Notes under the pieces: model-generated
Database searches by the model: none
Told to the model about the DNA's origin: nothing
What the model saw: the letters and a program-made list of their open reading frames with translations, nothing else
Part shown: positions 27,282-35,370 of the stretch, piece by piece
Layout of the letters: every line of letters begins with the position of its first letter
Position numbering within the stretch: the first letter of the stretch is position 1
Assembly (NCBI RefSeq): GCF_017745215.1
Contig: NZ_JAGHZV010000002.1
Location: 186,001 to 250,000, forward strand
Source: Sphingomonas sp.
GTDB lineage: Bacteria > Pseudomonadota > Alphaproteobacteria > Sphingomonadales > Sphingomonadaceae
Length of the DNA: 64,000 nucleotides
Reading direction: 5' to 3'
Made by a program: the position numbers and the translations under genes

Positions 27282-28363
27282 GGGAAGACGATCACCGAAC
27301 GCACACTGTCCCCCTGGCGCAGCTTGTCGAACGCGTCGTTGACCTGCTCGAGCGCGATCCGCTCGGCGACCAGCGTGTCGAGGTCGAGCAGCCCGTCGAG
27401 GTACATCTGCACCAGCCGCGGCATGTCGATCGGGAAGCGGGTGGAGCCGAGCAGCGAGCCCTGGATCTTCTTGCCGGTCAGGAAGGTCGGACCGGGCAGG
27501 CTGACGTTGCCGCCCGGCGCGATCATGCCGAGGATCGTCGCGGTGCCGCCGCGGCGCAGGATCGTCCAGGCGAGCTCGGCGGTGTTCGGCCGGCCCACCG
27601 CTTCGATCGCATAATGGACGCCGCCGCCGGTGAGCTTGAGCACGTCCTTGGCCAGCGTCTCGGCGCCGGCGTCGAGCGCGTGCGTCGCGCCCATCTTCAT
27701 CGCCAGCGCGCGCTTCTCCGGCACCGGATCGATCGCCAGAATCATCCCCGCGCCGGCAATCTTCGCCGCGTTGATCGCGGCGAGCCCGATCCCGCCGGCG
27801 CCGATCACCGCGACGCTTTCGCCGGGGCGCACGCGGCTGTCGTTGAAGATCGCCCCCGCGCCGGTGATCACCGCGCAGCCGAGCAGCGCCGCGCGGTCGA
27901 GCGGCATGTCCTTGCTGATCGCGACGCAGGCGTTCTCGTGCACCAGCATCTGCTCGGCGAAGGCGGAGAGGTTGAGGAACGGTGCCAGCGGCGTGCCGTC
28001 GGCGAGGCTGAGGCGCGGCGCGGCGTCCTTGGGACGGCGGGTCGAGGGATCGATGCACAGCGATGGCCGGCCGCTGACGCACATCTCGCACGCGCCGCAG
28101 AAGACGGTGAAGAAGGTGATGACATGGTCGCCGGGGCGGATGTGCGCGACGCCCTCGCCCACTGCCTCGACCACGCCCGCGGCTTCGTGTCCGGGGACGG
28201 TGGGCATGGGGTGCGGGAAGGCGCCGTCGACGAAGTGCAGGTCCGATCGGCACACCCCCACCGCCGCGGTGCGGATCAGCACTTCGCGCGGGCCGGGGGC
28301 GGAGACCGCCACTTCTTCGATCGAGAGCGGCTTGCCGGCTTCGTGGAGAACTGCTGCTTTCAT
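27278..28363 (-). CDS. Zinc-dependent alcohol dehydrogenase (MDR family)
   Basis: The 361-residue protein shows the catalytic zinc Cys in [17 protein letters not shown], four structural-zinc cysteines in the [15 protein letters not shown] region, and the NAD motif [16 protein letters not shown]. It resembles class III-type alcohol dehydrogenases acting on longer or aromatic alcohols. Position between the acyl-CoA dehydrogenase and the phosphotransferase suggests it oxidises an alcohol upstream of CoA activation. The stop overlaps the next start by 4 nt. Confidence 0.93.
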   Translation of the reverse strand: MKAAVLHEAGKPLSIEEVAVSAPGPREVLIRTAAVGVCRSDLHFVDGAFPHPMPTVPGHEAAGVVEAVGEGVAHIRPGDHVITFFTVFCGACEMCVSGRPSLCIDPSTRRPKDAAPRLSLADGTPLAPFLNLSAFAEQMLVHENACVAISKDMPLDRAALLGCAVITGAGAIFNDSRVRPGESVAVIGAGGIGLAAINAAKIAGAGMILAIDPVPEKRALAMKMGATHALDAGAETLAKDVLKLTGGGVHYAIEAVGRPNTAELAWTILRRGGTATILGMIAPGGNVSLPGPTFLTGKKIQGSLLGSTRFPIDMPRLVQMYLDGLLDLDTLVAERIALEQVNDAFDKLRQGDSVRSVIVFP

Positions 28364-28376
28364 CCTACCTCTTCTA

Positions 28377-28458
28377 CGTCATCCCGGCGGAAGCCGGGAC
28401 CCAGGGTTGCAGAGGGCATCGCTTGTGGTTCTGGGTCCCGGCTTTCGCCGGGATGACG
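28377..28458. repeat. Intergenic inverted repeat R1, copy 7
   Basis: A complete copy is inserted inside the operon between the acyl-CoA dehydrogenase and the alcohol dehydrogenase. It starts 2 bp from the dehydrogenase stop, so it may reduce read-through within the operon. Confidence 0.92.
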
Positions 28459-28460
28459 CC

Positions 28461-29744
28461 CTAACGAGAGACGCCTACATCCCCGCTGCTCACCCGGTCC
28501 GCCTTGAAGTCCGCGTACTTCCCGAACTCCGCCCGAGCGATCGCGCGGTTGTGTACCTCGTCGGGCCCGTCCGCCAACCGCAGCGTCCGGATCCCCGCCC
28601 AGTCGTGCGCGAGGTGGAAGTCGCTCGACACGCCCGCGCCGCCGTGCGCCTGGATCGCATCGTCGATGATCTGCAGCGCCATCGTCGGCGCCTGCACCTT
28701 GATCATCGCGATCTCGAGCTGCGCCGCCTTGTTGCCCGCCTTGTCCATCATGTCGGCGGCCTTGAGGCACAGCAGCCGCGTCATCTCGATGTCGATCCGC
28801 GCGCGGGCGATGCGCTGCTCCCAGATCGAATGGTCCGAGATGCGCTTGCCGAAGGCGACGCGGCTGACGAGCCGCTTGGCCATTGCTTCGATCGCCTCTT
28901 CCGCCACGCCGATCGTGCGCATGCAATGGTGGATGCGCCCCGGCCCGAGCCGCCCCTGCGCGATCTCGAACCCGCGCCCTTCGCCGAGCAGCAGATTCTC
29001 CACCGGCACGCGGACATCCTCAAGGATCACTTCGCCGTGCCCGTGCGGCGCATGATCATACCCGAAAACCGAAAGCATCCGCTTGATCGTGACGCCGTGC
29101 GCATCGAGCGGCACCAGGATCATGCTCTGCTGGGCGTGTTTCGCGGCTTCGAAATTGGTCTTGCCCATCAGGATCGCGATCTTGCAGCGCGGATCGCCGG
29201 TGCCCGAGGACCACCATTTGCGGCCATTGATGACATAATCGTCGCCGTCCCGCTCGATCCGCGTCTCGATGTTGGTCGCGTCCGAGCTCGCGACTGCCGG
29301 CTCGGTCATCAGGAACGCCGAGCGGATCTCGCCTTCCATCAGCGGGCGCAGCCAGGCCTCCTTCTGCGCCAGCGTACCGTAGCGATGAAAGACTTCCATG
29401 TTGCCCGTATCGGGCGCCGAGCAGTTGAACACCTCGGAGGCCCAGCCGATCCGCCCCATCTCCTCGGCGCAGAGCGCATATTCGAGGTTGCTGAGCTGCG
29501 TCCCTTCGAACTCGAAGCTGTCGTCGACATGAGCCTGCCCCGAATGCGGCGGCATGAAGAAATTCCACAGCCCGGCCGCCTTGGCTTCGGCCTTCACCTC
29601 CTCGAGCACTCGGTTGACTTTCCAGCGCTCGCCGCTCTCGGCCTCGGCGCGGAAATCGGCTTCGCGCGGGCGGATTCGGGTGTCGATGAAGGCCTTCACG
29701 CGGTCGCGGAAATAGGTCTCGCGCTCGGTCAGCGTGAAGTCCAT
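28461..29744 (-). CDS. Acyl-CoA dehydrogenase (ACAD10/11-like)
   Basis: The ATG at 29744 has AGGAGAGG 7 nt upstream and gives 427 residues. Diagnostic stretches are [18 protein letters not shown] for FAD binding, [11 protein letters not shown], and the C-terminal [17 protein letters not shown] typical of the ACAD10/11 branch. It heads the operon with an alcohol dehydrogenase, phosphotransferase and SDR. It is divergent from the double-TetR regulator, with palindromic sites in the 137-bp gap, so control by that regulator is likely. Confidence 0.92.
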   Translation of the reverse strand: MDFTLTERETYFRDRVKAFIDTRIRPREADFRAEAESGERWKVNRVLEEVKAEAKAAGLWNFFMPPHSGQAHVDDSFEFEGTQLSNLEYALCAEEMGRIGWASEVFNCSAPDTGNMEVFHRYGTLAQKEAWLRPLMEGEIRSAFLMTEPAVASSDATNIETRIERDGDDYVINGRKWWSSGTGDPRCKIAILMGKTNFEAAKHAQQSMILVPLDAHGVTIKRMLSVFGYDHAPHGHGEVILEDVRVPVENLLLGEGRGFEIAQGRLGPGRIHHCMRTIGVAEEAIEAMAKRLVSRVAFGKRISDHSIWEQRIARARIDIEMTRLLCLKAADMMDKAGNKAAQLEIAMIKVQAPTMALQIIDDAIQAHGGAGVSSDFHLAHDWAGIRTLRLADGPDEVHNRAIARAEFGKYADFKADRVSSGDVGVSR

Positions 29745-29787
29745 GACAATGCCTCTCCTGCTCGCTTCGGACTCGCGGCTTAGAGCG

Positions 29788-29803
29788 TACCGGTTTTTCG
29801 GTA
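29788..29803. promoter_or_regulatory. Candidate operator TACCG-N6-CGGTA
   Basis: A 5+5 bp inverted repeat (TACCG GTTTTT CGGTA) lies 44 bp upstream of the acyl-CoA dehydrogenase start, in the gap shared with the TetR-type gene. TetR regulators commonly bind such palindromes beside their own divergent gene; the assignment is inferred. Confidence 0.45.
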
Positions 29804-29842
29804 AAGGGGCATGGCCGCCCTTTTCGCTTGTGCCGGACTGTC

Positions 29843-29855
29843 CCGAAAATCGGTA
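29843..29855. promoter_or_regulatory. Candidate second operator CCGA-AAA-TCGG-TA
   Basis: A short palindrome (CCGAAAATCGG followed by TAAAA) lies 27 bp before the likely TetR start and shares the CGGTA end and A/T-rich centre with the site at 29788. Two sites would match a regulator with two DNA-binding domains. Confidence 0.4.
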
Positions 29856-29881
29856 AAAAACTGCTTTGGGATCAAACCGAA

Positions 29882-31141
29882 ATGGGTAAGCTGTCATCCA
29901 TGAATTTGCCCGGCCAGATTGAATCCGATCGTTCGACAAAGCGGTTCCGGGCCAAGCGCGACGCAATCCTCGCCGCGGCCGCGGACGCGATCAACGAACA
30001 GAGCGCGAAGGGCATGACCTTCGCCGACGTCGCGCGGCGCGTCGGGCTCAACACCACCAGCGTCACTTATTATTTCAAGCGCAAGGAAGACCTTGCCGCC
30101 GCCGCCTTCGAACATACGCTCGGCCGGCTCGACGCGATGCTCGACGCCGCGCACGAGGAAGCGACGCCGCAGGCGCGGGTCGAGCGCTTCCTGTCGAGCA
30201 ACATGGCGCGGCTCGCGCGCATCCGCCGCGGCGAGGAGCGCGACTTCGCGATCCTCTCGGACCTGCGCGCGATGGAAGGGCCGATCCGCACCAGCCTGCT
30301 CACCCATTGGCGCGAGATCTTCCGCAAGACCCGAGCGCTCTGGGGCGAACCCGCCGGCCGCGCCGAGACCGACCTCCATGGGGCCCGCGCGCACGTGCTG
30401 CTCGAGAACGCCTTCTGGCTGCCGGCCTGGCTGACCCGCTACGAGATCGACGAATATCCGCGCGTCGAGGCGCGGCTGATGGACGTGTTCGCGCACGGCA
30501 TCGCGGTCCCCGGCGACGCCTGGGCGCCGACCCTGCTCGACCTCGAGCATGACGAGCCCGAGCCGGGCCGCGAGGCCTTCCTGCTCGCCGCGACGCGGCT
30601 GATCAACGAGCTCGGCTATCGCGGCGCTTCGGTCCAGAAGATCGCGAGCGAGCTCAACGTCACCAAGGGCAGCTTCTACCACCATCTCGACGCCAAGGAC
30701 GAGCTGGTGATCGCCTGCTACAAGCGCAGCTTCGACATCCTCGCCGATGCCCAGCGCCTCGCGCTCGAGCTGTCCGGCGGCCATTGGCACCAGCTGGCGA
30801 GCACGGTGGCGACCTTGCTCGACGTGCAATTCTCCGAGCGCGGGCCGCTGCTGCGCACCACTGCGCTGTCCGGCCTGCCGCCTTTCGTCCGCTCGACGAT
30901 GATCGATCGCTCGAACCGCATCGCGCGGCGCTTCGCCGGCATGCTGTCGGACGGCATCGCCGAGGGCTCGATCCGCGCGATCGACCCGCTGGTCGCGTCG
31001 CAGGCACTGATGGCGCTGCAGAACGCCGCCTTCGACATGCGCAAATGGGCCAACACCATGCCCCGCGACCGCGCCGTCGCCTTCTATGCCTCGACGCTGA
31101 TGTTCGGCCTGTTCGACGATCGCGTGCTGGCGGCAGGCTGA
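29882..31141 (+). CDS. Tandem double TetR-family transcriptional regulator
   Basis: The protein has 419 residues from ATG 29882; ATG 29900 is an alternative, and neither has a strong ribosome site. It contains two complete TetR units. The first helix-turn-helix is at about 46-66 ([21 protein letters not shown]) and the second at about 245-266 ([21 protein letters not shown]). Each is followed by an all-helical ligand domain of about 150 residues. Each half is the size of a normal TetR monomer, so one chain could act as a covalent dimer. It probably represses the divergent acyl-CoA dehydrogenase operon. No frameshift or linker stop is seen. Confidence 0.9.
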   Translation: MGKLSSMNLPGQIESDRSTKRFRAKRDAILAAAADAINEQSAKGMTFADVARRVGLNTTSVTYYFKRKEDLAAAAFEHTLGRLDAMLDAAHEEATPQARVERFLSSNMARLARIRRGEERDFAILSDLRAMEGPIRTSLLTHWREIFRKTRALWGEPAGRAETDLHGARAHVLLENAFWLPAWLTRYEIDEYPRVEARLMDVFAHGIAVPGDAWAPTLLDLEHDEPEPGREAFLLAATRLINELGYRGASVQKIASELNVTKGSFYHHLDAKDELVIACYKRSFDILADAQRLALELSGGHWHQLASTVATLLDVQFSERGPLLRTTALSGLPPFVRSTMIDRSNRIARRFAGMLSDGIAEGSIRAIDPLVASQALMALQNAAFDMRKWANTMPRDRAVAFYASTLMFGLFDDRVLAAG

Positions 31142-31162
31142 TCACTTACACTACGCCATAGC

Positions 31163-31244
31163 CGTCATCCCGGCGAAAGCCGGGTCCCAGGGTTGCGAAG
31201 GACATCGCTTGCAGCCCTGGGTCCCGGCTTTCGCCGGGATGACG
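31163..31244. repeat. Intergenic inverted repeat R1, copy 8
   Basis: This complete, well-conserved copy lies between the TetR gene and greB, both on the plus strand. Confidence 0.92.
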
Positions 31245-31266
31245 ATTAGGGGTAGAGGCTAACCCA

Positions 31267-31743
31267 ATGGACCGCCCCAACTATATCACTCCCGCCGGCT
31301 ATGCCGCGCTCAAAGCAGAGTATGACGCGCTGTTCGGCACCGAGCGCCCCGCGCTGGTCGAGACGATTTCCTGGGCCGCGGGCAACGGTGACCGGTCGGA
31401 GAACGGCGACTATATCTACGGCCGCAAGCGGCTGCGCGAAATCGACCGGCGGCTCGGCTGGCTCTCGAAGCGGATGAAGGCCGCCAAGGTCGTCGATCCG
31501 ACGCGGCAGGAGGACCGCAACCGCGTCTATTTCGGCGCGACCATCACCATCGCCGACGAGGACGACAACCACCGCACGCTCACCCTCGTCGGCGACGACG
31601 AGGCCGATGCGGCGAAGGGCATGGTCGGCTGGAACGCGCCGCTCGCCCGCGCGCTGCGGGGCGCGGGGATCGGGGACATCCGCCGCGTCGCCCTGCCGGC
31701 GGGCGAGCGCGACTATGAAGTGATTGCGATCACTTACCCTTGA
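31267..31743 (+). CDS. greB: Transcription elongation factor GreB
   Basis: The 158-residue factor rescues backtracked RNA polymerase by stimulating transcript cleavage in the secondary channel. The N-terminal coiled coil carries the acidic tip residues in NGDRSENGDYIYGRKRLREID, and the C-terminal FKBP-like domain includes the WNAPLARALRGAGIGD segment. Residue pattern and length fit GreB rather than GreA. Confidence 0.93.
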   Translation: MDRPNYITPAGYAALKAEYDALFGTERPALVETISWAAGNGDRSENGDYIYGRKRLREIDRRLGWLSKRMKAAKVVDPTRQEDRNRVYFGATITIADEDDNHRTLTLVGDDEADAAKGMVGWNAPLARALRGAGIGDIRRVALPAGERDYEVIAITYP

Positions 31744-31840
31744 AGCGCGGCGAACCGACGCCTAGGCCGGGATGCGTCATCTGCATGCAATGCTATCCTG
31801 CACGGCGACAGGGGCGTTTTTCCGAGTGAGAGAGCGGGCA

Positions 31841-32122
31841 ATGACGACACAGCGTATCCTCGTGTCGGGTCGCGTGCAGCGAGTAGGCTATCGCGACTGG
31901 ACCGTACGCACCGCCAAGGGGCTGGGCCTCAGGGGCTGGGTGCGGAACCTCAACGACGGGCGCGTCGAGATCCTCGCGGACGGCGACGAGGAGGCGCTGG
32001 GCGCGCTCGTCGACGCCTGCCGCGAGGGGCCGGCTCTGGCCCGCGTCGAGAATGTCTCGACGCTTCCGGACAATGGCGACCCCGGCAAGGGCTTCACCAA
32101 AAGGCTGACCGCGGTCGCCTGA
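31841..32122 (+). CDS. acyP: Acylphosphatase
   Basis: The 93-residue enzyme hydrolyses acyl phosphates. The ferredoxin-like fold has the signature SGRVQRVGYRDW with catalytic Arg18 and WVRNLNDGRVE with catalytic Asn36. The start at 31841 follows a GAGAG purine stretch; an in-frame extension to 31772 adds no family sequence and was not used. Confidence 0.93.
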   Translation: MTTQRILVSGRVQRVGYRDWTVRTAKGLGLRGWVRNLNDGRVEILADGDEEALGALVDACREGPALARVENVSTLPDNGDPGKGFTKRLTAVA

Positions 32123-32245
32123 CGCGCGACGGGAAACGATCGCATCCGATCGGGCAAGCAGCGGAAACCATGGGTTTCGCCGTGGCGGGTTGATAGCGGG
32201 CACGAAACGAACGACCTTCCGCCCAACACGAAAGGGAGACACGAC

Positions 32246-32647
32246 ATGCCCATTCCTTCGACCTGGACCACGCATCTCCGCAGCCTGCTGCGCATCATCG
32301 TCGCGCTCGGCTTTATCGAGCACGGTACTTCCAAGCTGCTCGGCTTCCCCGCCTTCCCGATGCCGGGGCCGCTGCCGACGCTGCTGATCGTCGCAGCCTG
32401 GCTCGAAGTCGTCGGCGGTACGCTGATCCTGCTCGGCCTGTTCACTCGGCCGGTGGCGTTCATCCTGTCGGGCCAGATGGCGGTGGCGTACTTCATGTTC
32501 CATGCGCCGCAAGGCTTCTTCCCCGCCAACAACGGCGGCGAGGCGGCGATGCTCTACGCCTTCATCTTCCTCTACTTCGCCGCGGCGGGACCGGGTGCCT
32601 GGAGCCTCGACGCCCTGCGCGGCAAGGCCCCGGCAACCACGGACTGA
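32246..32647 (+). CDS. DoxX-family membrane protein (first of tandem pair)
   Basis: The 133-residue inner-membrane protein has four predicted transmembrane helices and the DoxX pattern: FIEHGTSKLLGFP in helix 1 and LEVVGGTLILLGLFTRPVAF in helices 2-3. DoxX proteins are linked to redox and thiol stress, but the biochemical role is unsettled. GGGAG is 11 nt upstream of the ATG. It is closely related to the next gene, so the pair arose by duplication. Confidence 0.85.
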   Translation: MPIPSTWTTHLRSLLRIIVALGFIEHGTSKLLGFPAFPMPGPLPTLLIVAAWLEVVGGTLILLGLFTRPVAFILSGQMAVAYFMFHAPQGFFPANNGGEAAMLYAFIFLYFAAAGPGAWSLDALRGKAPATTD

Positions 32648-32648
32648 G

Positions 32649-32727
32649 GTCAAGCCTCCTCCCCCCAGCTTGACCCGCCTGCCGAGGCGTGGAAGCCTCC
32701 TCTCCCTACCCCCAGGAGAGGAGGCTT
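32649..32727 (+). promoter_or_regulatory. Two consecutive hairpins; the second sequesters a ribosome site
   Basis: Hairpin 1 is GTCAAGC/GCTTGAC (32649-32655 and 32668-32674). Hairpin 2 is a perfect 13-bp stem, AAGCCTCCTCTCC (32693-32705) and GGAGAGGAGGCTT (32715-32727). Its 3' arm is the Shine-Dalgarno of the second DoxX gene (ATG 32732). The anti-SD motif AAGCCTCCTC also occurs in hairpin 1 (from 32652), so alternative pairings are possible. This could be a translational attenuator, or a terminator since TTTT ends the stem. Confidence 0.5.
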
Positions 32728-32731
32728 TTCC

Positions 32732-33118
32732 ATGCCTATCCCCCCGAGCTGGTCGGGCGTACTGCTCAGCCTGCTCCGCATCGCCGCCGGGCTCACCTTC
32801 ATGGAGCATGGCACGTCCAAGCTATGGCACTTCCCCAAGGCACTCGGTTCGCCCGACGCGCTGACGCTGCCGCTCGGCCTGCTCGAGACGATCGGCGGGG
32901 CGATGCTGGTGGCCGGCCTGCTCACTCGCCCGCTCGCCTTCCTGCTCTCGGGCGAGATGGCGGTGGCCTATTGGTGGGTCCATGCCCAGGCGGGCCCCTA
33001 TCCGCTCGCCAACGGCGGCGAAGGCGCGGTTCTGTTCTGCTTCATCTTCCTCTACCTGGCGGCAGCCGGCGGCGGCAGTTGGAGCCTCGACGCACTGCTC
33101 GCCCGCAAACGCGCATGA
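32732..33118 (+). CDS. DoxX-family membrane protein (second of tandem pair)
   Basis: The 128-residue protein has four predicted transmembrane helices and shares MPIP-x-x-W, EHGTSKL, ETIGGAMLVAGLLTRP and NGGEGAVLFCFIFLYLAAA blocks with its neighbour at 32246. Its ribosome site GGAGAGGAGG lies inside a 13-bp stem. The stop overlaps the start of the next gene by 4 nt (ATGA). Confidence 0.85.
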   Translation: MPIPPSWSGVLLSLLRIAAGLTFMEHGTSKLWHFPKALGSPDALTLPLGLLETIGGAMLVAGLLTRPLAFLLSGEMAVAYWWVHAQAGPYPLANGGEGAVLFCFIFLYLAAAGGGSWSLDALLARKRA

Positions 33119-33474
33119 CCTTGTTGTTCTTCTACGGCTCGCTGGTGCGGGGCCAGAGCAACCACGGCCTGGTCGAGGGCCGCGCGCGCTTCCTCGGCGA
33201 GGATGCGGTGGCGGGGACGCTGGTCGACCTCGGCGACTATCCCGGCGCGGTGCTCGGCGGCTCGGACTGGATCCTCGGCGAGGTCTTCGAAGCGAGCGAT
33301 CCCGAACTGCTCGCGCTGCTCGACGACTTCGAAGGCGAGGAATACCCCCGCGTCGAGACAGTTACGCGCGGAGGGCACCGCGTGTGGGTCTATTCCAACC
33401 CCTCCCCCGGCCCTGCCGTCCCAGGCGGCGACTGGCGCGCGCACGTGGCGGAGCGGGATTCACTCCGGGCTTGA
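33115..33474 (+). CDS. Gamma-glutamylcyclotransferase-family protein (AIG2/YtfP-like)
   Basis: The 119-residue protein starts with the substrate-binding signature LLFFYGSLVRGQ, contains GTLVDLGDYPGAV, and has the likely catalytic Glu in DDFEGEEYPR. Family members form 5-oxoproline from gamma-glutamyl amines or peptides. Coupling to a DoxX protein by a 4-nt overlap suggests a role in thiol or glutathione turnover; that link is inference. Confidence 0.85.
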   Translation: MTLLFFYGSLVRGQSNHGLVEGRARFLGEDAVAGTLVDLGDYPGAVLGGSDWILGEVFEASDPELLALLDDFEGEEYPRVETVTRGGHRVWVYSNPSPGPAVPGGDWRAHVAERDSLRA

Positions 33475-33517
33475 ACTTTAAACGTGATTATTTGGTCGGA
33501 GCCGTCGGGCCAATCCC

Positions 33518-34024
33518 TCACTCCGCCTCGGGCTTGCTGTTGATCCCGCCCATGCTCGCCGCACAGGCCTGGAACTGCCGCAGCGCCTCGGGATCGAGCG
33601 GCGTGTTCAGCGTCTTGCCGCCTTCGATCGTGACGGCGATCGCGCTGGCGGCGATCAGCTTGGGGAAGGTCGCGAGCGCATCCTCGGCGAAATAGGCAAG
33701 CCGCGGCTCGTCGGTGCCGAGCACCTTGTCGCTGCCCGAATAGGTGCCGAACGCCACCTGCATCGCGAACTGCTTGTCCTTGGCGAACTCGCCCCAGGCC
33801 GAATTGCTCACGGTGACGTAGATCTGGTTGTTGGTCTGGTCGACCGAGAAGGTGAGGTCGCGCCCGTCGCCGAAGTCGCGCGCCATCCAGCAGTCGACGG
33901 GGTCGTCGTCCATCCGGTAGACGTCCCAGCCATTCTGCTGCCATTCCTCGAACGGCGGCATCTCGGCCTGGGCGAGCGCCGGCGCGGGCGCGAGGAACAG
34001 GCCGAGCAGTGCAAGTCCGCGCAT
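33518..34024 (-). CDS. Secreted protein of unknown function
   Basis: ATG 34024 has AGGAG 8 nt upstream and begins the signal peptide MRGLALLGLFLAPAPALAQ; 168 residues in all. An ATG two codons earlier would leave the ribosome site too close. The mature part contains WQQNGWDVYRMDDDPVDCWM and AACAASM-like cysteines (one pair) and a mixed beta region, with no motif I recognise. It lies 35 bp downstream of the cytosine-deaminase-like gene on the same strand. Confidence 0.65.
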   Translation of the reverse strand: MRGLALLGLFLAPAPALAQAEMPPFEEWQQNGWDVYRMDDDPVDCWMARDFGDGRDLTFSVDQTNNQIYVTVSNSAWGEFAKDKQFAMQVAFGTYSGSDKVLGTDEPRLAYFAEDALATFPKLIAASAIAVTIEGGKTLNTPLDPEALRQFQACAASMGGINSKPEAE

Positions 34025-34059
34025 CAACATCTCTCCTCGATTGCCCCCGGTCGCTAGCA

Positions 34060-34506
34060 TCAATCCTCGGCGATGTCCTCGTTCCACAGCTCGGGCCGCT
34101 CGGCGACGAAGCGGCGCATCAGCTCGATGCAGCGCGCGTCGCCGAGGATCACCACTTCGACGCCATGGTCGCGCAGGAACGCCTCGTTGCCGCCGAAGCT
34201 CGTGTTCTCGGCGATCACCACGCGCGGGATCTTGAACTGGACGATCGTGCCCGCGCACATCATGCAGGGGCTGAGCGAGGTGTAGAGCGTGGTGCCGGCA
34301 TAGCTTTTCTGCCGCCCGGCGTTGCGCAGCGCATCCATCTCGCCATGCGCGATCGGGTCTCCCTGCTGGACGCGCTGGTTGTGGCCCTCGCCGAGCATCG
34401 TATCGCCGCGCGCGATCACCGATCCGATCGGGCAGCCGCCCTCCTCGAAGGATTCGAGCGCGAGCTCATAGGCGCGCGTGACGAAGCGGGCGTCGATGTC
34501 GTTCAT
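34060..34506 (-). CDS. Cytosine deaminase, yeast FCY1-like (CDA fold)
   Basis: The 148-residue zinc enzyme has HGE (His54, catalytic Glu56) and PCMMC (Cys81, Cys84). The extended pattern HGEMDALRNAGR, TTLYTSLSPC, IPRVV-x-x-EN and the C-terminal FVAERPELWNEDI closely follow yeast cytosine deaminase, not the CodA amidohydrolase usual in bacteria or the TadA group. It should convert cytosine to uracil in pyrimidine salvage. It overlaps the upstream GNAT gene by 4 nt. Confidence 0.85.
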   Translation of the reverse strand: MNDIDARFVTRAYELALESFEEGGCPIGSVIARGDTMLGEGHNQRVQQGDPIAHGEMDALRNAGRQKSYAGTTLYTSLSPCMMCAGTIVQFKIPRVVIAENTSFGGNEAFLRDHGVEVVILGDARCIELMRRFVAERPELWNEDIAED

Positions 34507-34985
34507 TGTAAGTCCTTGCGCAGCGTGACGACGGGGATGCCCCGCGCGTCGATCTCGTGGCCGACGACGCGGAAGCCGTGGCGGAGGTTGAGGATCAGCA
34601 TCGCATTGTTGGCGGACCGGGTGCGCGTCTCGACAAAGCGAAAGCCTTGCGCGAGCGCGCCGGCGTGCTGGCGTTTCATGAGCGCCGAGGCGACACCGTG
34701 GCGGCGCGCTTCCGGGGCGACCCCGCCGAGCCAGGAATAGAGCAGCGCGGCGCCCCGCCGATAGCCGAGCTTGAACCCCACCGCGCCGCCCGCGCTCTCG
34801 GCGAGCCACAGGTCAGGATCCTCGAGCCCGCGCAGGCGATCGGTGAGATAGGCGTCGTCGAACTCGCCGAACGCGGCGCGGCAGAGCGGCAGCAGCACCG
34901 CCGCCGCCTCGGCAATCGGCGCTGCCCAGCGGCGATAGGCGATCGTCTCTCCTGCGACGTCGTTTGGATCAGTCCCGTCGCTCAT
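34503..34985 (-). CDS. GNAT-family N-acetyltransferase
   Basis: The ATG at 34985 gives 160 residues. The acetyl-CoA-binding motif A is LGGVAPEARRHGVASALM (an R-x-x-G-x-A variant) near residue 88, and ETRTRSANNAMLILNLRHGFRVVG forms the C-terminal half. The acceptor substrate is unknown. It is first in an operon with the cytosine deaminase. Confidence 0.88.
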   Translation of the reverse strand: MSDGTDPNDVAGETIAYRRWAAPIAEAAAVLLPLCRAAFGEFDDAYLTDRLRGLEDPDLWLAESAGGAVGFKLGYRRGAALLYSWLGGVAPEARRHGVASALMKRQHAGALAQGFRFVETRTRSANNAMLILNLRHGFRVVGHEIDARGIPVVTLRKDLQ

Positions 34986-35023
34986 GGGATCGCATCCCGT
35001 TCCGCAAAGGGCCCAGCGGATAT

Positions 35024-35093
35024 CCAAAAGTCACAAGAGTCACGACCCGTTGCGACGAATCCGGTGCCAAAAGTCACAAGAGTCACGACCCGT
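35024..35093. repeat. Two 27-bp perfect direct repeats
   Basis: The 27-bp unit beginning CCAAAAGTCACAAGAGTCAC and ending GACCCGT occurs at 35024-35050 and 35067-35093, 43 bp apart. Each unit itself contains AGTCAC twice. It lies just upstream of the GNAT gene start (34985), so it could be a regulator-binding array or part of a dispersed repeat. Confidence 0.8.
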
Positions 35094-35229
35094 CGCACGT
35101 GGCAGGCATCGTTCCGCGAGCGAAGGCTGCGAAACGAAGCGGCTACGATGGAGAGGCGCGCGTGCATGACCGCGAGCCAAGCAGACGAATTCCAATTTTG
35201 GAAGAGGCATCCTCTCCGCTGCCTGCCGC

Positions 35230-35370
35230 CTACCCTTCCGGCGGCGTGTAGATCGTCCCTTCCTCGACGAACCAGAGCGGGTTGTCCCGAGGGCCCTCGG
35301 CGTAGAAGTCCATCGCATGGCCGATCTGCTGGACCTCGAGGTTGAGACGGAGCAGGCGTGGACCGGTCAT
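35230..35370 (-). CDS. Small protein of 46 residues coupled to the M28 peptidase gene
   Basis: The frame starts at ATG 35370, overlapping the peptidase stop by 4 nt (ATGA), and ends at 35230. The sequence (RLNLEVQQIGHAMDFYAEGP, then NPLWFVEEGTIYTPPEG) is not low-complexity and has no membrane segment. Coupling and a full-length open frame support expression, but I know no family. Confidence 0.5.
   Translation of the reverse strand: MTGPRLLRLNLEVQQIGHAMDFYAEGPRDNPLWFVEEGTIYTPPEG

Noticed and set aside
27630..29783. 717-codon plus-strand frame across the dehydrogenase operon
   Set aside because: It crosses an R1 repeat and is antisense to two well-conserved genes.
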